A stretch of 64,000 bases of DNA from Combretum micranthum (Eukaryota; Streptophyta; Magnoliopsida; Myrtales; Combretaceae). The notes under the pieces are model-generated. The model made no database searches. It was not told where the DNA came from and saw only the letters and a list, made by a program, of their open reading frames with translations. The stretch is from assembly GCA_024138025.1 (NCBI GenBank), contig JAMXBD010000063.1:930001-994000 (forward strand). The letters are read 5' to 3'. The position numbers and the translations under genes are program-made. How positions within the stretch are numbered: the first letter of the stretch is position 1; every line of letters begins with the position of its first letter. Of this stretch, positions 36,816 to 47,807 are shown in pieces.

Positions 36816-37473
36816 CTATTTGTAGACATCTCAATTTGGTAAATTATTAAATTATTGTTAATTATATGTTAATATTAAGACTAAGTTAAAGAATTAGATT
36901 AATTTTTGTAATTATAAAGGGATTAGGATTAGAAATGAATAAAATTAGGAAAATAAATCAAATTGTAGGAAATAAAGAAGATAGATATAATATAAGTACA
37001 TATATAATATCATATATATTGCATTATGATTTAAAAAAAAAACTATTCTTCTTCTTTTTCGTTGGGCAGCTCGTAGCGCCTACTTAGGGCTGATTTTTTG
37101 CCCGATTTCGGATACGATTTTGACAAACCAATTATACATATAGAAAGTAGGCATGGAGAGATATAATTTGTTACCTAAAACGTGTATTTTAATCAAGGGA
37201 AAGTGCCTCAAATTCAGATCTAAAAATTGAGAAAAACTCGTTTTTCAGCTTTCCTAAAAAATTCAAAATGCATCAAAATTTGTTTTTAAGGAAAGTTTGT
37301 TGATTTTGGTTGTTATAATATGATATATTTATGTCTAACATTACTTTTAATTAGAAAGTTATAACCGATTGGAGCCAATTTTTCAAATTCGTGCAAGAAC
37401 TTGCCCTAAAAATACTAGATTCGAAATCGGATTAAATTGACAAGACTTTGAGGTTAATTCACCATCTTAACAC

Positions 37474-37481
37474 TATAAATA
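37474..37481 (+). promoter_or_regulatory. TATA box of the 2.6-kb solo LTR
   Basis: TATAAATA in the context CACTATAAATATGACTC, about 650 bases into the LTR; downstream leader is the presumed R region. Confidence 0.55.
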
Positions 37482-37674
37482 TGACTCACATACTACATTT
37501 AAAAAAAAAAAAAAAAAAAAGGTCTAGCACTTCTAAGTTCTCTCTAGTTTTTTATTGCATTCTTAGTTTTATTTATTGAAATTTGGGATTCAATATTCTA
37601 ACTTTGTTTTTGTTATTTTGCAGATGAAAAAGGGATAATTGGAGAAATCAAACATCACTAGAGTGCTACTGACG

Positions 37675-37713
37675 CAGCCGGAGTACCACAGCCGGAGTAC
37701 CACAGCCGGAGCT
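37675..37713 (+). repeat. 14-bp tandem repeat, 2.8 units
   Basis: CAGCCGGAGTACCA is repeated at 37675, 37689 and 37703, the last unit diverging after CAGCCGGAG. It is the most GC-rich spot in the solo LTR. Confidence 0.9.
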
Positions 37714-37871
37714 TCGCTAACCGCCATGGATGGAGCCCAATCTGACTAATCTCCATTGAAGCCTAACTTTGCCAGCCACTAACCCAAGAATCCAACTCGT
37801 CGGTCGTCGTCATCATCTAATTGTCCCTATCCTTCAAGCTGCTCCAGGTAAGTTTGCTTCACTTGTTTTCT

Positions 37872-37903
<32 letters not shown>

Positions 37904-37932
37904 GAATAAGAAGAAGAAGAAGAAGAAGAAGA
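37872..37932. repeat. Compound microsatellite (TAA)n-(GAA)n
   Basis: About ten TAA/ATA units pass into about nine AGA/GAA units. The second half is a 25-base homopurine tract. Confidence 0.9.
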
Positions 37933-39426
37933 TTTAGGAATGATGCACGTGAATCACCATCATATTTTTATATGAATAGATAAATATATATATATACATG
38001 TACATAGTGTTTACTATAATAATATTAAATAATGATGCCATAATAATAATAAAAAACTGGTTATAACAATAAGAATAAAAATTCCTAGTCAAATTAAATA
38101 ATATTATATGTATGTGTAATGTCCAATTGGTAAGAATAGAATATGTAATTAATATTACTTTGTCTTAAAATATTCTAGATAATGATGTTATTTTCCAAAT
38201 TGTTATAAAAATTAACTTTCTCCTTAATGTTTGCTTTCCATTGTGAAATTTGACATGAATATGACTCTTTTCCATGATACTTTATTATTCTAATAGTTTG
38301 ATTTAGTTTGTAATGTCTTATAGCAGAATCTTTGTGAATACTCATAATAATAATAGATTATTTTCATTGTGATGTAAATTTTTAAAGCCACATGTGTATT
38401 ATTTAAAATGTGATTGAATGCCCTTTGTCATAATCTAGCGATGGTTTTATTTACGATGCCTTTGAATTTCGTTTATAAAACTATGATAAGATTTTGTCTT
38501 TATTGATGTAACTTCAATAATGTACAAGCCTTGATCATGTCATGAATATGAAAATACGGTTTTATTTTGTTAATGTTAGCATGTTGATACTTGATAATCC
38601 TTATAGTAATTTTTATTCTTAATAATATGTTGAGTATTTTGATATAAAATTTAGGTGATATGTGATTGTGTTTCCATAAAATGTTTTTTTTTTTCATCAC
38701 TTAGAAAAAGGTTGGTTTTCATAAAATTATTAAAACCTAATTTAATAGATTTAGGGCTCATATGCAAACTGATTTTTGTAAAATTTAATGAATTTAAAAT
38801 GATAAGATTTTTTAAATTTCTAAAATTAACCAACAAGCTAAATTTTTCATTAAAAGAACTACGTGTGATGAATCTCGATTAGTAGGTACGTAAACACTTA
38901 AATGGGCAACTTAAAATATGTAAAAAAAATTATTTTCGTGAATTTGATGCTTGATTTGTGAATATTGATGTTCTTAGTTTAGTTTGATTTGTAAAAGTTG
39001 TTTGGATTACCAAATTTGTACATATTTGCAAATAGCTTTAAAATTAGTGACTAGATCCTTGTAATAAAACTAGAATTTGCAATTAGGGTTTAAAAGAAAG
39101 CAATTTAAAATTGAAAAGCTATAAGTAGTGACCGTTTAGGTTTTAATAGGTTAGCCCTCTGACTCAAGTTAATTTTTTGTTTTTGTTTTCTTTTCAAAAC
39201 AATTTTTTCGCGGATCAGTAGCAAAATCGAGATCAACCTATCTCTTTGATCTTAGTTTATATGTTTTTTCTCGATTTTAATCGGGTGGTGACTCCAAAAT
39301 GTTTTCAAAATTCAAAATTTCCTTTAATTCTTAGTTGAGGATTCGTATTGAATGGGTTAATATTTAATACGGATCGGATTAAAAGAAATTAAACCAGAAA
39401 TTGAAAAACCCAGGCTCGACACTATT

Positions 39427-40723
39427 GAAATTGCATATTTTTTTTTATCATTAAATCTTGAAAAGTTGCAATATTTGATCAAATCTTTGAAGTTTTTCAT
39501 GTGTTTTGGCCGCATCCATTCATAATTGAAGATTTAAATTTTTATAGATTTATCTAAATCAAATCTCATTGATATGATTTAAATCCTAAAGGTTATGACT
39601 CTTGGATAGTCATATTCCTTCAGCTTTGTCCTGTTTTTAGCCTTTCCTTCAACTTTGTTCAAGGAAATAAAATGTGTTGCTTCTTTATTTTTACGAAATC
39701 TTTGCACGAATTCTATCTTTTCTGCCTTTTCTCCTTCTGCAAATAATGATTAAATATAAACATTTCATACAAATACAAGAGTGTGGCTTAATACTTTAAT
39801 TTTGTTGTTCAAGTATTAAGACTTAATTGTATCTCAAGGGAATTTTGCATTCAAACTCCTATAACAAACTTAGTAGGTGAAAAACATGTGTACTATTCTT
39901 GAGAAAAAAATTACAAAAAAACAAATAAAAGGAAAAAAATTACAAAATTACTATATGGTGAGGTTATGCAGCTAGCTAATCACGTGCGATAGGCGTGGTG
40001 GTCAAACCTAAGAGAAGTCTTGAATTGATGACATATGTAAGATATCGCAGAGAGAGAGGCAGGGGAGGAACATGCAAACTCAATTTCTCAAGTGCCAAAG
40101 TGTGACAGAAGATTAAATTAGATAGATCTGATTATTTTTGACTCATTTTTCATAGAATAAGTACTTTAGTCTTTCTTGAAGATGTTTTAGTAGAGTTTCT
40201 ATATTGCTCTTGATCTTAGCAATATGTAGAATCCTCTAAATAAGAGATTTTAAGAGGAGAAATCTCTTATTTATAGATGTTAGAGGCTGATGGTAGCCGT
40301 TCGATGACTTCCATATAAATGGTTGAGATCAAGTGTTGCTGGTGACCATTAGATCATTTTATATTGATTGAACGATTGATATTGAAGTCTCATTTTCTTA
40401 TAGTAGTAAGATGGGCTGAAACTAGGCTTAATGAATTTTATTATATAAAAGAAGTCCATTTTCAATATAAAAAAGATGAAGACTTATTTTAGTCCCTATT
40501 TTAATCAAACAAAGTCCAAATTAACCCAGGAAAATATTTTTGAAGTCTACTTTTCACGTAGGAGAAAAACGAATAAGGCTAAGAGCAAAATAAACTGGTC
40601 CGACAATCCCTGTTCTTAGCCTATGAGGCCAAGTCTCCTTACGATATCTCTTATTAGACTTGGTCTTCTAAATCCTATCACTCGCTTAGAAGACGAGTTC
40701 ATAGCATTATATTTGGCTAAAAG
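39427..40723. other. Intergenic DNA
   Basis: No gene supported. The better-balanced part at 40000-40700 was read in six frames without finding a recognisable domain. Confidence 0.45.
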
Positions 40724-40980
40724 CCAATTACCAAAATGACTCTCTACAATTACCATCGCTATATCTTATGTTAAAGATGTGATACAAAGATTTATGCACT
40801 TCCAACATGCGATATAACGTTATACTCTAGCAAACATTTGAAAATAGACATATCACATGACCAATATGCTATATAGGTATGAATATGTATCGCATTTTAG
40901 TCATACGATACACGATGAATAATTGCACAAATACCTTGTATCGCATATTCAACATGTGATATAGTGATAGAAATTATGTA
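40724..40980. repeat. Repeated GCGATAT-type motif cluster, copy 1
   Basis: It begins CCAATTACCAAAATGAC and then holds several degenerate copies, in both orientations, of ATGCGATAT / ATATCGCAT: 'catcgctatatc', 'gatgtgatac', 'acatgcgatataac', 'atatcacatg', 'tgtatcgcatt', 'catacgatac', 'tgtatcgcatatt' and 'acatgtgatatag'. A second such cluster lies at 47497-47807. Arrays of short motifs in both orientations are typical of the subterminal regions of large DNA transposons, but no ends were identified. Confidence 0.45.
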
Positions 40981-42649
40981 ATTACTTTTTACTCAAGTTG
41001 TAATCATGCATTTTTTTTTTTTTTTTGAAAATGATGATTAAACATGAAATAATTCCCAAACTTAGTGGAGAGACATACATTTTCTAAAGAAAGCAATTTA
41101 TTTGTCTCTCTACATTCGTTAGTGATTTTTTTTTTTTATTTCATAAAACCAACTTTTTGTCATTTATCAAATTAATTTGTTTCATTAACCATATTTTTTT
41201 AACAATCATACAAAATTTATAATTAGAGTTAGTGAATTGAATGTGCTTTCAGATTTATAGATCCAGACTTTGTCATGATTGGATTGTTTTGATGAAATAA
41301 ATTTTGAATTAATGAATTGACGCACAATAAGGATGCAAGGTTGAAGAAACAAATGCTGATCAACTTGCATATAAGTCATTACATTAAGTTGATGTATGAT
41401 GTGTAAAGCATTATTGATCCTTATGATAATACAATTTGACTATAAGAAATACATGGAGGTTACAAGAATAAATGTTAAATAATTCATCAATTCAATACAA
41501 AAACATGTAGTTTAAAGGAATTTCTACATATGATATGTTTGAAATTAATGCTTATCTACTGAATGCGTGTTTTTATGAGATCTACATAAGATTTCAAAAT
41601 ATGTTTCATATTTATCTCATATGATTAAGTGCCATGTCATATCTAAAGAAAGAATGTTTTCTTTATTTATTAATGGGAGATAGAATTGAAAGAGTGCAAG
41701 TATTTTTATAAAATCGAAATTATGAGATTTTATATATAAAAAAATAAGAAAAAATTAAAAGAGGAAGTCCTCATTTTGTCTATTTTCAAAAGTTATAAAT
41801 GTTGATTGATGTAAGTCTGAATAATTTGTATTAATGTGGTTTATTTAATCCTATTAGCTGGTTGAAATTTCTCACTTGAGCTTTAGAGTTGCTGTCATTT
41901 TGTGGATCTTTGTTTGATCGACGTCAAGAGGGCTCACAAGTGATGCTTCTTATATGTGTGTCTATATATATATATATATGAAATGTATTACTCAATAAAG
42001 AAAAGGTTTGATTTGTTCAACCCAATTTGTGGTATCTATTAATTACATTTATTTGAGGCATATTTTGATGTTGTATTGTTAAATATTTAATGTGAACAAA
42101 TATCCTATAATGTTACATTATACTACTTAAGAGAATGAAAGTACAATGCCACTACGTACATATATTTTGAATTGTAAATGTAATGTTATTGTAAGATGAG
42201 AGTGAAATAGTATTCACAATATATCTATGTATTTTATGTTGTGATTTTTGGTTAATTTTTTCTTAAAATTTATTTATTCAATGATATTCAATCATATGTT
42301 GTGTATGAATCATAAAGTAAGTTGAAGAATCGTGAATTTTACAAAATTTGTTATGTGACAATAATTGGATTATATGGTTTGTATGATTTGATGTGCAACA
42401 TATGGTGGTGTATTTTGATTAAGAAATTCTTTAATGAATAATACGCATCACATGAATATATATGAGGTAAGTAAGTACTAATCTTTTTTAACAAGTAACC
42501 GTATTCATAAATCACAGATGTTGATTGTTTTTTAAACTATTTACCATCTCTTCTATGTTTCAAAGTATGATTGATAATTACTTACCACATGTACATACAC
42601 ATGGTATACATTACCTATTGAATATTTTTCTGTTTTGATGTGAAAAAAG
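40981..42649. other. Intergenic AT-rich DNA
   Basis: Includes a short (TA)n run near 41965-41980 and T or A runs. No gene or bounded element supported. Confidence 0.45.
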
Positions 42650-43069
42650 TGACGCAGCATGAAAGTGTAAAATAGAAATCAACTCACCAGATGATTTCTA
42701 AAACACACACAAACGATTGAAGACAAGCAATCTCCAAAAGAAATTCTCTCAATTAGGTTTCAAAAGAGTATAAAATATAGGTTCCATAAACAAAAACCCT
42801 AAAAGACTATTTATAGTCTCAACAAAAGAAAAATTTAATACAAACAAATTAAAAGTCATGTGGATTAAAGGCTGGCACAAAGCTGGCAACTTTGTCAAAA
42901 TAGGTTGGTGGCCCAAGGTAGAAGTCCAGTGGCTTTAGGCCGGCTTTGGATTTGGTTCACATTCGTTGTGAATTATTACCTCGATGGAAGGCTAGCGGCT
43001 TATAGCTCAATGCCAGCAGCCTTGGTCTGAAAGCTAGTGGCCTTGAGACCTGCTTTGACTGGAGCTACA
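42650..43069 (-). mobile_element. Gypsy LTR family T, copy 3 (solo)
   Basis: On the minus strand it begins TGTAGCTCCAG and ends TTTACACTTTCATGCTGCGTCA, as in copies 1 and 2 (22288-22607). Shared blocks include the 'GGCCACCAACCT..TTTG...AAGTTG.CA' stretch and GACTATAAATAGTCTTTT (plus-strand CTATTTATA at 42807-42815). It is about 100 bases longer than copies 1-2, with extra GGCTAGCGGCTT / CAGCAGCCTTGG type repeats in U3. No pol fragment adjoins it. The flanks (AAAAG left, TTAAA right) do not form a target duplication. Confidence 0.6.
42807..42815 (-). promoter_or_regulatory. TATA box in family T LTR copy 3
   Basis: TATAAATAG on the minus strand, in the same palindromic context as the other two copies. 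Confidence 0.55.
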
Positions 43070-43307
43070 TTAAAAAGTGGTTGTTTAATATTTATTTTAG
43101 GAAGATACACACACACACTAACAGACAATGAATCTTCATGATGTGTGTGGTGGTGTTGAATGTTGAGATGAAAGAGATGAGAAAAAGAAGAAGAAGAGAG
43201 TTAGGATGTTATACTTTTGAAATTTTCCACGGATAAGGAAGAGATGTTTTTAAGGTTTGTTTCTTTTCTTGAGAAGGAAAGAAGTAGTAAGGGATAATGT
43301 CATTTAT

Positions 43308-43855
43308 GGTTATTGAACTTCAATAAAATATATAATTAGATACCTAGAGTTTGAGATTAATCAATTTATTATATGAACTTTAAAATTGGTCAATTTAATT
43401 TCTAAAAAGCCTTGAAATTGATCAATTTAGTATCTAAAAAAACTTGACGAAAGTACTATTGGTATGCACGAAAAGTTCTTTCAAGTACTAAATTGATCGT
43501 CAATAAATGTTGGCTCAGCTAATAAAACTTTCGCTCATGACCCCCTAGTGGTCATGTGATCGATTCTTGCCATAAGCAAAGGTGTCTCCCTTGTTTTTAG
43601 GGTCATGGGATCGGTCCTTATCAGCGCTAGGATGTTACTGGTAAGTTACTTACCCTATCTAAATTCGAGTATGGTATCGCCCTAGCGATCTTCACCACAA
43701 AATATGATGGAGGATAGCTATGGTCTCCTGTGGTGGTGATTAGAGTCGAAGCCACTATGAAATTATTTCAGGGAAAAAAAGTACTAAATTGATCAATTTT
43801 AAAATTAAGTACCTAATTGCATATTTTGTCAAAATTCAGTTACCATTCATTTCAT
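43308..43855 (-). repeat. Dispersed repeat family R1, copy 3, split by a SINE
   Basis: The left part (43308-43498) carries, inverted, the R1 blocks AATTGATCAATTTAGTATCT, 'cgtgcataccaatagtactttcgtc' (minus strand) and the AAAGAACTTTTC block. The right part (43779-43855) continues with AATTGATCAATTTTAAAATT and 'aagtacctaattgcatattttgtcaaaattcagttacc'. The two parts are separated by a 280-bp SINE and join cleanly when the SINE and one copy of its 16-bp duplication are removed. Confidence 0.7.
43499..43778 (+). mobile_element. tRNA-derived SINE with 16-bp target duplication
   Basis: AAGTACTAAATTGATC occurs immediately before (43483-43498) and immediately after (43779-43794). The unit starts GTCAATAAATG, then GTTGGCTCAGCTAATAAAAC resembles a polymerase III A box and GTGATCGATTCTTGCC a B box (GGTTCGANTCC). 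The unit ends GGGAAAAAA, the short A tail. The body (43560-43760) is GC-richer than its surroundings. Perfect long flanking repeats and an A tail are diagnostic of LINE-driven retroposition and suggest a fairly recent insertion. It has no coding capacity. Confidence 0.85.
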
Positions 43856-44215
43856 TAACCTGAGGTAATAATGGAAAAAAGTACACTTTTTGATTGTGAC
43901 ATTAGTAATGTGATACTATAAAACACTAATATACAACCAACTATCACATACATAAAGAGCGCCCATGTTTTTAAGAAATAAGAAGTTAGTTTTGGTTAGA
44001 AGTATACACTGTACTTTGCTAATGATAAGTCATGACATATATGGTCGGATTGGACAAATGTGTCATGCTGACCGTGTTGGCCCAGATTGGATCATGGTAC
44101 GATGAAGTAATTTGCATTGAAATTAAGATTTGGCCCAGTCAAATGATCCATGAATTTACGTTTTCCGGAACATAAATTCATTTATCCCGTACATGTCTTC
44201 CTTTTCTTTTGGATC

Positions 44216-44217
<2 letters not shown>

Positions 44218-44248
<31 letters not shown>
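44218..44248. repeat. (ATT)n microsatellite
   Basis: About ten ATT/TTA units. Confidence 0.9.
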
Positions 44249-44250
<2 letters not shown>

Positions 44251-44399
44251 ATAGAGTTCATTGATTCCAATTGTTTGGACCGCTAAATTGCAAGATCTTA
44301 ATACTCATTATCATCTGTAATGCCCTTGTAGTATATATATAGTGATGTGAATGCTGAATTTTCTATGAAAATTCAACCCCCTTCCTCTAATTATCGTAT

Positions 44400-45867
44400 A
44401 AGGAATGTAAAAAAAGTAAAAAAAAAAAAAAAAAAGGTAATACACAAGAAATAATGAAGATTGTTTTCAATAAATTAAAAATCCAATACTAATGTTATCC
44501 CATGTCCACGTTAAGACAAGCATATCTATCAATTTTATAGTATAGGAATTAAGTATTAATATCATTCCATAGGATCTTTTTCAAGTACTAATAATCACTT
44601 TAATTCTATTATCTAATTATGAATTCAATTGTTTAATTAATTAATTACATAAAATTACAAATTGCTTCTGATTCTATCAAGAATACTCTTCCTAAAAGGA
44701 CCAAATTGCAAGGCTTAACCTAACATTTGAATTACCACTAATCTATTATGCAACTTTATCAAATAAGCATAATTAATAAATTAACTCTTGAATTGCAAAA
44801 TTCCTCAATCAGATTAATATCTCTCTTGAGACTACTAATCCCTAGCCCTAGATTAATCCACTAGAATCTCTTCTTGGCTAATAGCAATCTAGCTAGAATC
44901 ACATTAATTTGTACAAAGAATTTACTATTAGATTTAAATTAACCCTAGATTTTAATCTAATATAGAAGAATTACGTCACTCTATCTCTAAGAATACATGA
45001 AATTCTCTTTGTTTATACAATAACTATATAAATAAATGATTTCACAATCTGCTTATATGAAATCTAACATTGAATCAAGATGTCGACAATATCAATCCAA
45101 TAAACAATTAAACACACACAAACGAATTCAAGAAATTAATTTATGATTGAAATAAAAACAAATCCAAGTTACATAATACAATTACAGTTCTTCAAAGTTA
45201 TGGTAAAAATAATCTACTCTTATGTAGTTATAACAATCAAAAGAAAGAAACTGAAAAATTAGAAAGAATTCATAATAAACTCCCTTTAACGCTCAATATT
45301 GCAATTTCTAGCAAATTCTTATAATTTTGACTCTCTCTCACTACACCCTCTCTCAAAGAATATCTAATATCTCTACTTATCCTCCAACAAAGAAGAATCA
45401 CCTATTGATAAAAGAAAAGTTAAATCATCGTATAAACCTCTTCAAATCTTCATAGATCTTGACTTTTTTTTCTTAAAATCTCTTCTCTCTCTACCGTAGG
45501 ATGTGAAATAAGTGAAATCTTGATAATATCTTTTCAAATAAACATGAGTTTCAAAATTAAATTGGAAACTGTTTTCAACACGACCAAGGTGTGGGGGTTG
45601 TGTATTCACTCGAGTACTCTAGAAAAACACACAAATCTTTCTTAACCCCAAACATGACTTCTATTCTTGACTAGTGTTTATCAGATAATACTTTTTTATC
45701 TTAATACAACCTTTAGCACAAGTTTTACACAAGCTTATGTACCTTTTAAAAACTAGACATTAAGATTTTAACCAATTAAATATCTTTTTTCTCTAAAATA
45801 TTTTTAAAAATCAATCTTTAAAGCTAAAAATATCCCATCTTAAATTAGGATTATTTAGCACTTATCA
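44400..45867 (-). mobile_element. LTR-like block (family X, copy 2)
   Basis: The right edge is ATTTAGCACTTATCA at 45867, so the minus strand starts TGATAAGTGCTAAATAATCC. About 90-110 bases in lies GATATTTAATTGGTTAAAAT, matching GGATACTTAATTGCTTAAAT in copy 1 near 5.5 kb. The whole block shares the style of copy 1 (AT-rich, many 'taatta' and 'ctcttgag' phrases, no frames). The left edge is not resolved; TGATAAGTCATG at 44020 is an alternative left end that would make a 1.85-kb unit. No matching target duplication was found. Confidence 0.4.
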
Positions 45868-46047
45868 GATAATCATTATATTATAAGTGATAATAGGAAA
45901 AATAAATAAAAGGAATGGGTTCTATGGAATCATGTAGTTATCTTTAAGAAAAAAAATGGGAAAGAAAAATCAAAATAACTAACATTGCAAATAATTTTTT
46001 TCCTCTTGTATAGCTATTTTCATTTGATAAAATAATAACAAGCGTTG

Positions 46048-46071
46048 TTATTATTATTATTATTATTATTA
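46048..46071. repeat. (TTA)n microsatellite
   Basis: Eight TTA/ATT units. Confidence 0.85.
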
Positions 46072-46454
46072 TAAGTAAACTTTATATAAGGATAAGATAA
46101 GGCCTAATAAAAATAAGGGAACTTTATCCAAATTTAAGAATTGAATATCATCAAAAGGATTAACTTTTGGAATACTTGATTCAATCATCTTTACAACTTC
46201 GGATTATGTAAAATATTGGTCTCTATACGGCTATATTATAATTTTTAAAACCAATTATACATCTAGTGCAAGTAAATTAGCGGAGGATTCTTAGTAGTGT
46301 GCAGTGCTGGAGAACGTACGGCCTTGCTCTCTACCACTAGATTAAAAAATTAAATAAATTATCAAATTATTAATTTTTAGTTGGAAAATGTTTTATTTTT
46401 ACTCTTATGCAAAGTTAGGCGTGTCACATTAGTGGTGGCCTATATAATTCATAA

Positions 46455-47073
46455 CTAAAGCTGGGGGCAAACAGGCCTGGTGGGCTAGGCCGGGCTGGCC
46501 CGCATCGATCCACGGGTTAAACGGGTCAGGCTTTTTTTGCCTGCTTTTAAATGTGCCAAAATTTTTCGGCCCGAGCCTAGTCCATGGGCCAAATGAAAAA
46601 TTTATATATTTTTTATTTTTGTTATATTTTTTATGTTGGTTTATGTAAAAATTAGAATATTTATATATTTTTAAGGTTTTATATATATTAAAAATTAATT
46701 TTGTTATCATTTTGATTACTAATAAATGAAAAAATGTTTTTAAAATAATTTATTATATATCATATTACATTTAAATCAATAATTATATACTTTAAAAAAA
46801 TTATAATGCTTATGATTCATATAATAATCTATTTTTTTTCCCATAATATATCCTAAATAATCACAAACATGTTATTATATATTCTTATTCTTACATTTTT
46901 CCCTTTTTTTTCTTTTTTTTTAGTCCTAGCCCACGGGCAGGCTTGACCCGTCATGGGCCAGCCCATGGGCTAAACGGCCTAGGCTAATTTGGCCTACATT
47001 TAAAAGGGCAAAAAAAAAAAAAAATTGGCCATGGCTCGCTTTTTTGAGCGGGTAAACGGGTCGGTCCATCTCT
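46455..47073. mobile_element. hAT-like MITE with 8-bp target duplication ATTCATAA
   Basis: ATTCATAA occurs at 46447-46454 and 47074-47081, directly flanking a 619-bp unit. The left end CTAAAGCTGGGGGCAAACAGG and the reverse complement of the right end (AGAGATGGACCGACCCG) are decayed forms of the same terminal inverted repeat. Both terminal 120-base parts are packed with GGGCTGGCCC / GGGCCAGCCCATGGGC motifs in both orientations, while the centre is almost pure A+T. This design (8-bp duplication, GGCC-rich ends) is known from small plant hAT-related elements. No transposase is encoded. Confidence 0.8.
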
Positions 47074-47081
47074 ATTCATAA

Positions 47082-47496
47082 TTGTAAGATACCATGAAAC
47101 ACATGTACATATACAATGGAAACATCTTGATATTATTGTTTTTCTTTTTTTTTTTTTATAATTATATTATACATAGCAATGTTAAAGGATGCTTCCATAT
47201 TTAATTTAAGAGTTTACAACTTTTTCTCATTTTAAGACATTGCTATTTTATATATATGTACTTCTTCTAATGTATAAGTAAATCTAAACCTTTCAAGATG
47301 CTTAATTACTATAATAAGACCAAGTTATATTAACATTTTATCTACATATTAATAAAAATAATAAAATAATTTGGAAAAGTCGTTATAATTAACATATGAA
47401 CATTATATATTCACAAATAACTTTAGATATGGGGTCAAACCCATGTGTACCACTGTTATAAAAAGACATTACTAATAAAAACTTAATTATATAAAA
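47082..47496. other. Short intergenic AT-rich stretch
   Basis: T-rich run near 47140-47160; nothing else supported. Confidence 0.45.
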
Positions 47497-47807
47497 CCAA
47501 TTACCAAAATACCAATTTGAAATCGTATTCAAAGAATGCAATATAACACATTTTACTAAAGTAACACATATAAAAGGTGTGATATACAATAGTGGTACTA
47601 AAACCATATTTCTTCTAATCAACACAATGCACTTGTGGCAACACAAGTCGTATCTAGTAAATGAAAGCAAATTTTTTCAACACTATGATCTAATATATCG
47701 CATTTATTAAGTGCCATTCACATGGAAGCATAATTACACTGATATTGCATATATAAAGTGCGACACACTTTGATATTCAATACCGCATCTGTATCCAATA
47801 ATATTAC
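47497..47807. repeat. Repeated GCGATAT-type motif cluster, copy 2
   Basis: It begins CCAATTACCAAAATACC like the cluster at 40724, then holds 'aatgcaatataacac', 'ggtgtgatatac', 'atatatcgcattta', 'tgatattgcatata', 'agtgcgacacac' and 'aataccgcatctg'. The shared start and repeated phrases suggest a common origin. LTR A starts at 47808 and may have truncated it. Confidence 0.4.

Larger units (their letters stand above)
36821..39421 (+). mobile_element. 2.6-kb solo LTR (Gypsy type) with CTATT target duplication
   Basis: The left end is TGTAGACATCTCAATTTGG, matching the TGTAGACA.CTC start of a widespread class of long plant Gypsy LTRs. The right end is AGGCTCGACA, and the ends form a short inverted repeat (TGT..., ...ACA). 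CTATT stands immediately outside at 36816-36820 and 39422-39426. A TATA box is at 37474-37481, an A run at 37501-37520, and CGGGTGGTGACTCC lies near the right end (39283-39296), a block I associate with U5 of such Gypsy LTRs. CCAGGTAAGT near 37844 looks like a splice donor. A 14-bp tandem repeat (37675-37713) and a TAA/AAG microsatellite (37872-37932) also lie inside. Internal sequence is absent on both sides. Confidence 0.85.
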
